Shown: one piece after another, positions 9,601 to 17,359 of the stretch | Layout of the letters: each line of letters starts with the position of its first letter | Position numbering within the stretch: the stretch's first letter is position 1 | Assembly: GCF_000374565.1 (NCBI RefSeq) | Contig: NZ_KB894696.1 | Location: 1-64,000, forward strand | Length of the DNA stretch: 64,000 nt | Direction: 5' to 3' | Source: Siminovitchia fordii DSM 16014 = CIP 108821 | Lineage (GTDB): Bacteria; Bacillota; Bacilli; Bacillales; Bacillaceae_C | Notes under the pieces: generated by a model | Seen by the model: only the letters and a program-made list of their open reading frames with translations | Database searches by the model: none | Told to the model about the DNA's origin: nothing | Made by a program: the position numbers and the translations under genes

Positions 9601-9769
9601 ATTGGCACTTGGTAATGGCGGAGGAGGTTTAATCTCCAAAGGTCTTGCAATTACCGTTATCGGTGGTTTGGCAAGTTCGACATTACTCACTTTGATTGTT
9701 GTACCGATTGTATATGAAGTATTGTCCAAGCTATTCAAGAAAAATCGTAGAAAAATAGAAGAAAATTAA
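6686..9769 (+). CDS. swrC: RND-family multidrug exporter SwrC (YerP)-like
   Basis: This is a large proton-driven efflux pump of the AcrB/HAE type in the cytoplasmic membrane. In B. subtilis SwrC exports surfactin and gives resistance to acriflavine-like drugs. Sequence shows one N-terminal helix (KNKLAVWLLTIIITVSGIY), a large extracytoplasmic loop (PDISIPFLMVTGVYPGATPEQV), a block of six helices with the DDSIVVVENIYR motif, a second large loop and a second six-helix block (MLIGIVVTNAIVLVDR). The two halves are internally similar. GTG at 6686 starts KGLVNFVLKNK after AGGTG; longer readings run back through the promoter and the repressor gene and are not credible. Length 1027 residues, near the ~1065 of SwrC. 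Controlled by the adjacent TetR operator. Confidence 0.92.
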   Translation: MKGLVNFVLKNKLAVWLLTIIITVSGIYSGTRMKTETIPDISIPFLMVTGVYPGATPEQVMEEVSMPIEKAAEGLDHVKAVYSNSYSNMGSIQVEYEYGIDMDEAKRELKSALDNIELPEGAEEPTTSAISMNMMPVIALSVSSSKEDIVELTSTVEESLLPKIEKLDGVASATITGQHIEEVDLTYDKAKMDELDLTEDKVKEIIQASNMDVSLGLYEFKEGEQAVSVDGKFMTVNELKNMLIPVTPSAANPSPFVKLSDIAKTKLVGKVESVSRTNGKDAIAIQIVKDQQANTVDVVNNVKNLIKDEKAKYNGLSIDVTLDQGEPIEDSVATMIEKALFGGLIAVLIILLFLRDFKSTLISIISIPVSIFMALMLLNWMDITLNIMTLGAVTVAIGRVIDDSIVVVENIYRRLHLKEEKLNGRALIREATIEMFKPIMSSTLVTIAVFAPMIFVGGMVGELFMPFALTMAFALGASLLVAITIVPALSHFLFKKKLYGEKTEKSHKGPGKLANGYKSFLNRVLNHKIIASVLAIALLVGSLALTPLIGFSFLGSDEEKVMYLTYTPKTGELRDDTLKNVQVVEDKMLKRDDIDIVQVSVTEAGDPSAAMMGGGSGGALMYLIFDPDMENFPEVREKIEKYVTTLEQSGTWKSQDFSSMSGSTNEVSYTLYSENLDKLNESVKKVEDVMKKNDGLKDVSSSGEDAFVKHTFRVEQADLLKHGLTTGQLVMMLNPQKTKDVLTTVEKDGNSLDVIVQQEQASQPKTIDELLDKKIPTALGKSVPLSDLVKVKKGSTYNTLDRSKGEYYATVSGTVKGDDISKVTSQIGKKVDQLDLPKGVTVDISGVQADMDETFTQLGMAMLAAIAIVYFILVVTFHEGVAPFAILFSLPFTVIGSFVGLFLANETISVSVMMGLLMLIGIVVTNAIVLVDRIVRMERTGLTMRQAILEAGATRLRPILMTAIATIGALVPLALGNGGGGLISKGLAITVIGGLASSTLLTLIVVPIVYEVLSKLFKKNRRKIEEN

Positions 9770-9775
9770 TGAATG

Positions 9776-9817
9776 GAGCCCAGCAAGTGAAAGTTCTTGC
9801 AGGGCTCATTCTTTTTT
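9776..9817 (+). terminator. Terminator after swrC
   Basis: The stem GAGCCC-GCAAG / CTTGC-GGGCTC is followed by ATTCTTTTTT. It is a strong intrinsic terminator just behind the swrC stop codon. Confidence 0.9.
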
Positions 9818-9856
9818 ATGCATTGGGGTATCCTATGTAAAAAGGAGCGTGAAAAC

Positions 9857-10435
9857 ATGACTTCATTTTGCCCGGAAATCTGGCCGGAGGACCCAACACC
9901 TGAGTCTCAATTGGACTGTAGGAAATGTGGATTGTATCAACAAGGGTCCCGGATGATATGGGGAGAGGGCAATCCAAATGCTCCCATCATGCTCATCCTT
10001 GACAATCCTGGAGCCCGTGAGGACCGACAAGGGAATCCAATGGTCTGCGGGACGCGGCAGACATTGCAAAAAGCATCCTATGAGGCCGGTTTGGATAAAA
10101 GCGAGCTTTATGTTACCTATATTTTAAAAAGAAGGCCTGTCCGCACATATGACAAGGAGCAGGTCCGGACAATCTGCATGCGCCATTTGGAAGAACAACT
10201 GCATGGGCATCGGCCTGGAATCATTGTCTGTCTGGGAAACGTGGCGGTACAGTCATTTTTTCGCAACCCGGAGCTTGATGTTAAAGGTTTGCGGGGAAGC
10301 CTGTATAAGGTGAACGGATATCAAACCACTGTGGCTTACCATCCGCTGGCTGTCAGGCGCCGACCCAATTTATACCCTCAGTTTCTTGAAGATTTGCGGT
10401 TTGTGGCAGCAATGCGTAATAGTCCTGCGGATTAG
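9857..10435 (+). CDS. Uracil-DNA glycosylase superfamily protein (family 4-like)
   Basis: The protein has the outline of a family 4 uracil-DNA glycosylase, which removes uracil from DNA. Paired cysteines C21-x2-C24 open the fold, followed by GEGNP, a motif-A-like LDNPGARED (~48-56), GNPMV, ICLGNVAVQSFF-like strand/helix and a late AYHPLAVRRRPN that corresponds to the HP-containing motif. Family 4 enzymes bind a 4Fe-4S cluster with four cysteines. Here C21, C24 and C107 are present, but the third, normally in KCRP, is Arg92 (LKRRP). Motif A also has DNPG where GEGPG-type is usual. ATG at 9857 has AAAGGAG 9 bp upstream; 192 residues is a normal length. Enzyme activity is therefore uncertain. 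Confidence 0.75.
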   Translation: MTSFCPEIWPEDPTPESQLDCRKCGLYQQGSRMIWGEGNPNAPIMLILDNPGAREDRQGNPMVCGTRQTLQKASYEAGLDKSELYVTYILKRRPVRTYDKEQVRTICMRHLEEQLHGHRPGIIVCLGNVAVQSFFRNPELDVKGLRGSLYKVNGYQTTVAYHPLAVRRRPNLYPQFLEDLRFVAAMRNSPAD

Positions 10436-10497
10436 TAGGGCTTTTTTCTAAAGTAGAGAAAATAGACTAAGACTTCGATTCGGGTAGAAGTTTGTTT

Positions 10498-10590
10498 TGT
10501 CCACCATCACCTCGAGGTCATAAGCCTCTTATTTTTGAAAGTTAACGCCCGTATTATGCTATTCTCCTAAGGCTTCCCGCCTGTACTTTC
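10498..10590 (+). repeat. Possible decayed copy of the dispersed TGTCCAG repeat
   Basis: It begins TGTCCA and contains CCTCGAGGTCATAAGCC and CTTCCCGCC, blocks reminiscent of the better copies at 48783 and 13274. The match is fragmentary and could be chance. Confidence 0.3.
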
Positions 10591-10644
10591 CTTATTATCT
10601 TAACGCTGGAGGAAAAATGGTATACTGTGAATATGTCTCGCTAA

Positions 10645-10947
10645 AAAAACAGGGCGGGGTTAAGGAAAATCAACGATATTAAAAAAGTTGTTTGTGTAAT
10701 TGCACTACTTTTAAAAAGCATAGATTTTATGGATACGGAGCAGGGCATTGTCCAAAACTATATTCTCTATATGATTTAGGGTTTTGCACAAAGTGTTTAC
10801 AAGGTGGTTTTGATAATTTCTAACCGGGCTGTATATGGTGTGACGGATGCGGAGGAGATGGAACGTAAGCTCTCCAAGGCGAGTGAACATCCTTTAAAAG
10901 CCGTTATACAAAAACAGTACGAGACGAGAGCTATACCCTGTGCATAG
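10645..10947 (+). pseudogene. Coding-like stretch split by an in-frame TAG, unknown family
   Basis: One frame stays open for about 100 codons apart from a single TAG at 10777-10779. Before it the translation reads INDIKKVVCVIALLLKSIDF; after it come VVLIISNRAVYG and TDAEEMERKLSKASEHPL. The second half could start at GTG 10804 and give a 47-residue peptide. No ATG start with a ribosome site fits the first half. It may be a decayed gene; no family was recognised. Confidence 0.3.
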
Positions 10948-11255
10948 AATTATAATTTGTAAGTGGATATATATATATAAATACTTCGACGAATTGGAGA
11001 ACTTTATGGGGGTTCCTAGATTCATTGAAGTAAAACTCTTTTTAATCTTATTCTAAACATCAACCCGATACCCAGATTCGCGGTAGAGATTCCTTTCTGG
11101 TCATTGTAGTACACTGCTACACCTATCTTGAGATCTGATTCCGCACTTTAATCCTCATTAGCATACATGAGAACGAAAAAGCTGCAAATTTAATGAAGTC
11201 CAATCTTCTCAATTCGTGTATTATATTTTTAAATCGATTTTATTAGGAGTCGAAA

Positions 11256-12494
11256 GTGAAGCATTCGGAAATGTTAGTTTTTGGAGGTGCCTCTTTGAAT
11301 TTAACGCTTTTAAGCAGTATCCGTTTGGTTATGATGATTCTGCTCAGTTATTTTTACTATATGAGCATCGAAGATCATACAACAGCTCAAACAGCGTTTG
11401 TCATTATAGCTGTTCTAGGTTTCTGTATCAATCACTTTTTGATGATTTCGTCATTCGCAAACAAGTATTTTTCTTTGGTTCTAGGGCTTGATACAATTCT
11501 AATTCTCTGCTTTGTTATATTCTTCCCGGAACAGACGCTTTATTTGATCCTGTTTGGAGTCAATGCTGTTACTCTTTTTTTAAAAGTTGACAATAAAAAG
11601 TTGCTTTATGCATTTTCCCTTGGGTTTTTCATCATATGGGGAGGGAGTATCCTCTATATCTATCAAAAGACCGGAACATTTGATATACCATCAAATATAA
11701 TCAATTTTACTTTTATTGTATTCGCAACTATTGTTGGCCGGCTCATTCATAAACTGCAGAATGCACAGGAAAAAATCAAAGCTCAGTATGATGAACTCCA
11801 AGAAACGCATCATGCGTTAACAAAAGCACATGAACAGCTGCATGGTTATTCCATGCAAGTGGAAAAACTGACACTTGTCAAAGAGCGCAATCGCATCTCA
11901 GGCGAGATACACGATACCGTTGGACATAAAATGACAGCATTGCTCGTTCAGTTGCAGGTTGCCAAGGAACTCCTTAATATCCAGCCTGAACAAAGTAAGG
12001 AAACAATTATTCTTTGTGAGGAACTGGCAAGAAATGCCCTTCAGGAATTGCGTCTATCTGTCCGTACGTTAAAGGAAGATAATCAAAGCCAGTCATTTAT
12101 TGCTACAGTGAAAAAGATTTTAGAAGATTACCAGGAAATGACGGGACTGAAGTCCAATATCTATGTGAAGGGAGATGTCTTGCAAATCCCCCCTTCCATT
12201 CAGTTCGATTTGACCCGGATGATACAGGAATCCATAACAAACGCCGTCCGTCATGGCCAGGCAACAGAGTGCCATATATCGATTGAAATATCCGAGTCGG
12301 CGATTGAAACATCCATTAAGGACAATGGAACAGGGTCACCGGGAGTAAATCCCGGATTTGGAATGAAGAATATGAGGGAAAGGGTTCTTCATCACGGCGG
12401 CCAAATTGTTTTTGAAAGCAATCCGGAAGAAGGGTTTATTGTAAAAGCAAGTTTTCCATTGAGGGAAATGCGCTGGGAGATGGGGGGAGCGTAG
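11256..12494 (+). CDS. lnrJ: Sensor histidine kinase LnrJ (YfiJ)-like
   Basis: This is a NarL-type sensor kinase with about six N-terminal membrane helices (residues ~15-160), a short coiled linker, a HisKA_3 dimerisation domain with His219 in ISGEIHDTVGHKM, and an HATPase domain (QESITNAVRHG, then GFGMKNMRERV). In B. subtilis LnrJ senses linearmycin and related polyene antibiotics in the membrane and phosphorylates LnrK. Length 412 compares with ~400 for YfiJ, and the order kinase, regulator, ATPase, permease, permease is the same as lnrJKLMN. GTG at 11256 has AGGAG 6 bp upstream; ATG at 11271 is possible. The stop overlaps the next start by one base. Ligand identity is inferred from synteny only. 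Confidence 0.85.
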   Translation: MKHSEMLVFGGASLNLTLLSSIRLVMMILLSYFYYMSIEDHTTAQTAFVIIAVLGFCINHFLMISSFANKYFSLVLGLDTILILCFVIFFPEQTLYLILFGVNAVTLFLKVDNKKLLYAFSLGFFIIWGGSILYIYQKTGTFDIPSNIINFTFIVFATIVGRLIHKLQNAQEKIKAQYDELQETHHALTKAHEQLHGYSMQVEKLTLVKERNRISGEIHDTVGHKMTALLVQLQVAKELLNIQPEQSKETIILCEELARNALQELRLSVRTLKEDNQSQSFIATVKKILEDYQEMTGLKSNIYVKGDVLQIPPSIQFDLTRMIQESITNAVRHGQATECHISIEISESAIETSIKDNGTGSPGVNPGFGMKNMRERVLHHGGQIVFESNPEEGFIVKASFPLREMRWEMGGA

Positions 12495-13153
12495 TGATCA
12501 AGGTTTTAATAGTAGACGATCAGGAATTAATGAGGGATGGCCTTGCTACGATTTTGAACTTAAAGCCCGAAATCGATGTGGTGGGGGTCGCTTCCAACGG
12601 AAAAGAGGCATTTGAAAAAGCGGAGCGGCTTCGCCCGGATATCGTATTAATGGATATTCGGATGCCAATTGCCACCGGGGTGGAAGGTACAAAGCTAATT
12701 AATGCTTCATTGCCGGAAACAAAAGTATTGATGCTAACTACGTTCAATGACAGCGACATCATTTTTGAAGCTTTGGAAGAAGGGGCAAGCGGCTACCTGT
12801 TAAAAGACATGCCCACGGATGCGATTGTTCAGGCTATCATGACTGTCCAATCTGGAGGGATGGTTCTGCCCAAAGAATTGACTGCTGAGATCGTAAAAGA
12901 AATGAGAAATAATCAAACAGCAGGTCATGCTGTCGAAGCTGTTCCTTCGATCATCAATGAATTGACAGAGCGCGAACTGGAAGTATTGAATAAACTCGGC
13001 CTAGGCTTGAACAATAAAGAAATTGCCGCAGAATTATTTATTTCCGAAGGCACTGTCAAAAACCATGTGTCTAACTTAATAAGTAAGCTTGAGCTGAGAG
13101 ATCGGACGCAGGCAGCGATTTTTGCCGTCAGGCATCATATCACTACCTTCTGA
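12494..13153 (+). CDS. lnrK: Response regulator LnrK (YfiK)-like, NarL family
   Basis: This is a two-domain regulator: receiver (residues 1-120; acidic pocket D8 D9, phospho-acceptor D54 in VLMDIRMP, Lys in LLKDMP) and a LuxR-type helix-turn-helix (LTERELEVLNKLGLGLNNKEIAAELF). It is phosphorylated by the neighbouring kinase and should activate the ABC genes downstream. GTG at 12494 overlaps the kinase stop by one base, so the pair is translationally coupled. Length 219 matches YfiK (~220). A 6-2-6 palindrome is found 70 bp after the gene, next to a promoter for the transporter genes, and is a candidate binding site. Confidence 0.88.
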   Translation: MIKVLIVDDQELMRDGLATILNLKPEIDVVGVASNGKEAFEKAERLRPDIVLMDIRMPIATGVEGTKLINASLPETKVLMLTTFNDSDIIFEALEEGASGYLLKDMPTDAIVQAIMTVQSGGMVLPKELTAEIVKEMRNNQTAGHAVEAVPSIINELTERELEVLNKLGLGLNNKEIAAELFISEGTVKNHVSNLISKLELRDRTQAAIFAVRHHITTF

Positions 13154-13183
13154 TAGATGACTTTTAGCATAGTGCCCCATGAC

Positions 13184-13210
13184 ATACAGCTAATATAGCT
13201 GTATTTTTTT
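13184..13210 (+). terminator. Terminator after lnrK
   Basis: Perfect 9 bp arms ATACAGCTA / TAGCTGTAT with a 3-base loop are followed by TTTTTT. It separates the sensor pair from the transporter genes, which therefore need their own promoter. Confidence 0.85.
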
Positions 13211-13222
13211 ATGGAAAAATCT

Positions 13223-13263
13223 ATCTCCAGGGAGATTTCGTGTAAAAGGATCCCCGATATAAT
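13223..13263 (+). promoter_or_regulatory. Candidate activator-dependent promoter of lnrLMN with LnrK site
   Basis: The palindrome ATCTCC-AG-GGAGAT (13223-13236) occupies the -35 position relative to TATAAT at 13258-13263. There is no good -35 hexamer, as expected for a promoter that needs an activator. A further CCCC-N8-GGGG repeat brackets the -10. Assignment to LnrK is inferred from position. Confidence 0.5.
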
Positions 13264-13273
13264 GGGGTTAATA

Positions 13274-13560
13274 AGAAAAGCGTAAACGCCTTGCTCAGCG
13301 CGGGCAAACAAGACGATTCCCGAGTAGGCAGTACTTCAGCCAAGCGGCTGACTTCCATCACATTATGTGAAACTTCTCTGAGTATCCTTCATGCAGCTTT
13401 GCGACGAGCTGAACAAGACTTCCTGGGATATCCTTTGGAGCTTAAGCCCATTCTTCCTTACAGGCTTGATCCTTGCAGGGCTAGGCGCTGGCCGACTTAG
13501 GACGCCACGTCCTGTGGCGCCGTCGGCACTAGGACATCCTGTCCGTCGAAGCTGGACAGT
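13274..13560 (-). repeat. Dispersed TGTCCAG repeat, long copy with nested hairpins, in the lnrL leader
   Basis: Read on the minus strand it starts TGTCCAGCTTC at 13558 and ends with GTCTTGTTTGCCCGCGC then GCTTTTCTTATT near 13274. The end block is shared with 48783-48884 and 59300-59390. Near its start it carries an insert of small palindromes: GGACA-TCC-TGTCC and GCCAC-GTCCT-GTGGC, flanked by CCGAC/GTCGG. It lies between the presumed lnrLMN promoter and lnrL, so it would be transcribed as leader RNA. Open frames inside it are not genes. Confidence 0.75.
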
Positions 13561-13634
13561 CATTTAGTCTTGAAAATATATAGATTCTTTTTTTAAAAAA
13601 GGCGGCGAAATTTTTCAAAAAAGGGAGTGGTACC

Positions 13635-14570
13635 ATGTTACAGGTGACGGATCTTAAGAAAAGCTATGGAAAAAAAGAAGTGGTAAAAGATGTTTCTTTT
13701 ACAATCAAAAAGGGTGAATCATTCGGACTGCTGGGTCCTAACGGTGCGGGGAAATCGACCACGATATCAATGATTTGCGGACTGATTCCTTACGATGGCG
13801 GAGAAGTATTGGTCGATGATCAGTCGGTGAAAAAGTCTCCGATGGAAATAAAGAGAAAAATTGGTGTAGTACCACAAGAAATTGCCCTTTATCCGACGAT
13901 GTCAGCAAGGGATAATTTGCTGTTTTGGGGAGCCATGTACGGCCTGACAGATACAGAAGCAAAGAAACGTGTGGAGGAAGTGCTGGAATTTGTTGGCTTG
14001 AAAGACCGGGCAAAAGATCGGATTGAAACTTTCTCCGGCGGAATGAAACGAAGAATCAATATTGGTGCAGCTTTGATGCATGAGCCAGAGTTACTGATTA
14101 TGGATGAGCCGACGGTAGGGATTGATCCACAATCGAGAAACCATATTTTAGAGACAGTCAAGAAGTTGAATGAAAAAGGGATGACCATTATTTACACGAG
14201 TCATTACATGGAGGAAGTAGAGTATTTATGCAATCGGGTCGGAATCATCGATCATGGAGAAGTCATTGCGGTGGGGACGCAAGCTGAACTTTGCGGCCGG
14301 CTGGTCGGTGGATCTGTCGTTCAATTGACTGTGGAACAAGATTCTTCTGAAGCGATGGATGCGATAAAGAATTTGGAGAATGTGAGTGGGGTTGTCAAAA
14401 AAGAAGGGTCGAATGTAATTGAAGTTTTAACGCAGCGGCCGCATAAGATGCTGGGTTCCATTGTAGCAACCGCAGTGAATCATGGAGTAAAGATAGGATC
14501 AGTTGAAATAAAAGAGCCGAATCTTGAGGCGCTTTTCTTACAATTAACCGGGCGGTCATTACGGGATTAG
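13635..14570 (+). CDS. lnrL: ABC transporter ATPase LnrL (YfiL)-like
   Basis: This is the nucleotide-binding subunit of an ABC-2 type exporter. Visible motifs: Walker A GPNGAGKST (34-42), signature SGGMKRRIN (~136), Walker B LLIMDEPTVGIDP, and H-loop TSHYMEEVE. A C-terminal ~80-residue extension is typical of drug-export ATPases such as DrrA. In B. subtilis LnrLMN exports linearmycins out of the membrane and gives resistance; the length of 311 is identical to YfiL. The ribosome site GGGAG precedes ATG 13635. The next gene starts 11 bp after the stop. Confidence 0.88.
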   Translation: MLQVTDLKKSYGKKEVVKDVSFTIKKGESFGLLGPNGAGKSTTISMICGLIPYDGGEVLVDDQSVKKSPMEIKRKIGVVPQEIALYPTMSARDNLLFWGAMYGLTDTEAKKRVEEVLEFVGLKDRAKDRIETFSGGMKRRINIGAALMHEPELLIMDEPTVGIDPQSRNHILETVKKLNEKGMTIIYTSHYMEEVEYLCNRVGIIDHGEVIAVGTQAELCGRLVGGSVVQLTVEQDSSEAMDAIKNLENVSGVVKKEGSNVIEVLTQRPHKMLGSIVATAVNHGVKIGSVEIKEPNLEALFLQLTGRSLRD

Positions 14571-14581
14571 GGGGATTATGG

Positions 14582-15796
14582 GTGAAAGCTTTTACGATAG
14601 CAAACAAAGATATGAAAATTCGTCTGCGGGATCGGAAGGGATTCATTACGTTGTTACTGATGCCGTTAGTTTTAACAGCCATCCTTGGTTCGGCACTCAG
14701 CGGCCTATTTAGTGAAAGCGGCTCAATACCTGATACATCAGTTGGAATAGTCGTATCTGCAGATGATGATTTGACTGATCAGTTTGTAAACAAAATTTTA
14801 CAGGGCGATGAATTAAAAGAAAGTATTGCGCTTAAGGAATTTAATTCTAAAGCAGCCTTAAAAAAGGCTGTAGGTCAGCAACAGGTTGATGTCGGGGTCA
14901 TTATTCCCTCTGGCTGGGGCGAGGGTCTGATGATGGGTGAAGTGAAGGAAGCAACTATTTTGAGCGATCCTGAAAAAGAAATTCAATCCACGATTATGAA
15001 GTCGATCATGACATCTTTTATTGACAGGGTGACTTCTGTATCGATTGCCTCTGAAGTTGTGTCGAAAGAATTATCGTCAGCTGTACCTGTTTCGGATCAG
15101 AAAGTCGATGTTGTAAACGCAGTATCGGGGCTTGCAAATGACCTTTCCGAAATTGCCGGAGCCCAATTAAACGCGGTAACGACTAAAGAGGGTGGCAAGG
15201 AGCCAATTTCCGGAATGCAGTATTATGCAGCCGCGATGTGTGCCATGTTCGTTTTATTCAATGTAACCTTTGGTGCCAAATCGATTGTCCAAGAACGTAA
15301 AACGGAGACATTGGCACGACTGTTGAGCAGTCCGATCCACCGTTCCTCTATTATTACTGGTAAGTTTTTGGGAACCTTGTATTTCTCCTTCCTCCAATTT
15401 TTGGTGTTTGTCACAGCAACCCATTATCTGTTTGGAGTGAGTTGGGGAAGTAATATTTTACAGGTCCTCGTGATCGGACTGGCGTACTCCGTTACTGTTG
15501 CGGGTTTCGCCATGATCATTGCAGGGATTATTACGGAAGAGAAAACAGCAGACACCGTTGGCGGAATTGGGGTTCAAATACTGGCATTGTTGGGCGGTTC
15601 GATGATTCCGGTCGCGACATTTCCAAACAGTCTGCAGCAACTTGCGAATATTGCGCCTAACAAATGGGCATTGGGAACTTTATTAGAGATAATGAACGGC
15701 ACTGCCTGGAGTACACTTATTTTACCTGTTTCCGTACTCGTTTTAAGCGGGCTGCTGGCATTGATGGTTGGCTCGCTGAAATTAAGGGCCAGATAG
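14582..15796 (+). CDS. lnrM: ABC-2 permease LnrM (YfiM)-like
   Basis: This membrane subunit partners the preceding ATPase. It has one N-terminal helix (residues ~20-40), an extracytoplasmic loop of ~190 residues, then about five helices from residue ~215. This is the ABC2_membrane_3 layout. The segment ARLLSSPIHRSSIITGKFLG between helices is a family hallmark. GTG at 14582 follows TAGGGGGATT. Length 404 compares with ~396 for YfiM. It is transcribed with lnrL and lnrN. Confidence 0.85.
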   Translation: MKAFTIANKDMKIRLRDRKGFITLLLMPLVLTAILGSALSGLFSESGSIPDTSVGIVVSADDDLTDQFVNKILQGDELKESIALKEFNSKAALKKAVGQQQVDVGVIIPSGWGEGLMMGEVKEATILSDPEKEIQSTIMKSIMTSFIDRVTSVSIASEVVSKELSSAVPVSDQKVDVVNAVSGLANDLSEIAGAQLNAVTTKEGGKEPISGMQYYAAAMCAMFVLFNVTFGAKSIVQERKTETLARLLSSPIHRSSIITGKFLGTLYFSFLQFLVFVTATHYLFGVSWGSNILQVLVIGLAYSVTVAGFAMIIAGIITEEKTADTVGGIGVQILALLGGSMIPVATFPNSLQQLANIAPNKWALGTLLEIMNGTAWSTLILPVSVLVLSGLLALMVGSLKLRAR

Positions 15797-15808
15797 GAGA
15801 GGAAAGTT

Positions 15809-16972
15809 ATGAAGAAAGCAAAAGCCATTGCGGTTTTTGAAATAAAAAGAATTTTTAAAAAGCCGCGGTCATACATTCTGATGTTCGGGATGCCTCTTTT
15901 GTTTACGTTCATCTTCGGAGGGATTTTTTCCGGTGGAACGGACGATAAACCAAACATTGCTGTGATCGATCGTGATCAATCGACTTTATCACAATCGTTG
16001 GTAAAAGAGTTGGAAAATAAAAAAATCATGAACATGAGGATTGAGAGCGCCGAAAAGGCACGGTCAGAGTTCGAAGACCAAAAAATAACAGGATATATCC
16101 GAATTGATGAAGGCTTTGAGGAACAGATGCTGAGGAAAGAAGTTCCAAAGGTTGTGTTTGTTCATTCCCCGTCGTTTAATGGGGCGACAATGATAGAGCA
16201 AGTCATAAACGATAGCATGGTGAAACTGAGAATAGGAGCGGAAGCTGCCAGCGTTTATCAGGATATGACAGGCGGGGACTGGAAAGGGGTTCAGAAAGAA
16301 ATCGCGAAAGGACTTTCGGAAGCCTCCGAAGGAATAAAAAACGTAACGGTCACAAAGAGTAAAGAGCTCGCTTCCATGAACAATATGACGGCTTTTTCTG
16401 CAGGGTTTACAATTATGTTCGTCATGATTGCAATGCTTATCAGCACAGGAGTGTTCCTTGAGGCCAGGCAGACGGGAGTGTGGTACCGAATGATGTCTGC
16501 ACCTGTATCAAGAAAAGAGATCTTACTTGGGTATTTGGGAGCCTTTTTCTTGATTGGATGGATTCAATTTGGCGTTTTGATGCTCATATCTACATTTGTT
16601 TTTGACGTTTATTGGGGAAATGTATTGGGAAACTTCGTTCTTGTTTCAAGCTTGCTTCTGTGCATCATAGGTTTGGGCCTTTTTATCGCAGGATTCGTAC
16701 AAACGTCGGAGCAACAAACTGCATTTGGCAATTTGATTATTGTTTCCACTTGTATGCTTGCCGGCGTCTATTGGCCGGTTGAGGTCATGCCGGATTTTAT
16801 GCAGAAAATGGCCATGTTTGTTCCGCAATATTGGGGGCTGGAGGGCTTTGCTGAATTATCCGGAAGAGGCGGTACGGTGGTAGATGTCCTTTTGCCAAGC
16901 GCAGTTCTGCTTGTTTTTACTGCTATCTTTTTAATCGTTGGAATGTCGAGAATTCGTTTTGATAGGGGTTAA
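15809..16972 (+). CDS. lnrN: ABC-2 permease LnrN (YfiN)-like
   Basis: This is the second permease of the exporter, with the same layout as LnrM: an N-terminal helix, a large extracytoplasmic loop and five to six C-terminal helices. The coupling segment WYRMMSAPVSRKEILLGYLG lies after helix two. The ATG has AGGAGAGG 8 bp upstream and 12 bp separates it from lnrM. Length 387 matches YfiN (~385). LnrM and LnrN presumably form a heterodimer energised by LnrL. Confidence 0.85.
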   Translation: MKKAKAIAVFEIKRIFKKPRSYILMFGMPLLFTFIFGGIFSGGTDDKPNIAVIDRDQSTLSQSLVKELENKKIMNMRIESAEKARSEFEDQKITGYIRIDEGFEEQMLRKEVPKVVFVHSPSFNGATMIEQVINDSMVKLRIGAEAASVYQDMTGGDWKGVQKEIAKGLSEASEGIKNVTVTKSKELASMNNMTAFSAGFTIMFVMIAMLISTGVFLEARQTGVWYRMMSAPVSRKEILLGYLGAFFLIGWIQFGVLMLISTFVFDVYWGNVLGNFVLVSSLLLCIIGLGLFIAGFVQTSEQQTAFGNLIIVSTCMLAGVYWPVEVMPDFMQKMAMFVPQYWGLEGFAELSGRGGTVVDVLLPSAVLLVFTAIFLIVGMSRIRFDRG

Positions 16973-16986
16973 GACGAAGGAGCATT

Positions 16987-17014
16987 TCCCTGTAAAAGGG
17001 TCTTTCTTTTTTTT
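16987..17014 (+). terminator. Weak terminator-like hairpin after lnrN
   Basis: A short CCC-TGTAAAA-GGG stem is followed by TCTTTCTTTTTTTT. The T-run is good but the stem is short. Confidence 0.4.
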
Positions 17015-17359
17015 AGGATAATCACATGTATCTTGTCATATAAAGGGTATAATACAAGAACAGACGCAGTAATGTCCATATAATCGTAAGGTCCTTCCTG
17101 ATGTCATCTATACTCCTGAACAAAGGCCTGGCTGGAACGGCCGTCTGTAAAATTTCTGAGCAGAACAAAGGCCTGGTCATCCAAATAGGAAGGGGTCTAT
17201 CCACATGAACAGGTCCCTGACTTATCGGAACAATGGTGTTTAGAACAACTTCATAATTTCGGAATATCGAATTGCCTAAGTCGCAGATTTGGTTTTTAAA
17301 CAGACACAAGGATTCATTTGAAAGATTTGTGTTATTAACCTAAAAGGAAAGGAGAAATC
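17015..17359. other. Intergenic region before selO
   Basis: No convincing gene was found. The 14-mer GAACAAAGGCCTGG occurs twice in direct orientation (17118-17131 and 17163-17176). The selO ribosome site AAAGGAAAGGAG lies at its end. Confidence 0.4.

Larger units (their letters stand above)
10436..11255. other. Gene-poor 0.8 kb gap
   Basis: No intact gene longer than ~50 codons was found. The gap holds a possible old copy of the dispersed repeat (10498-10590) and a coding-like stretch broken by a stop (10645-10947), both listed separately. From 10950 to 11240 the sequence is AT-rich with no recognisable element. The last bases carry the ribosome site AGGAG of the kinase gene. Confidence 0.5.

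Noticed and set aside
13291-13500. 69-codon open frame upstream of lnrL
   Set aside because: It lies wholly inside the dispersed repeat, has no ribosome site and no protein-like pattern.
17022-17309. 95-codon minus-strand frame before selO
   Set aside because: No ribosome site, low-complexity composition and no recognisable domain.
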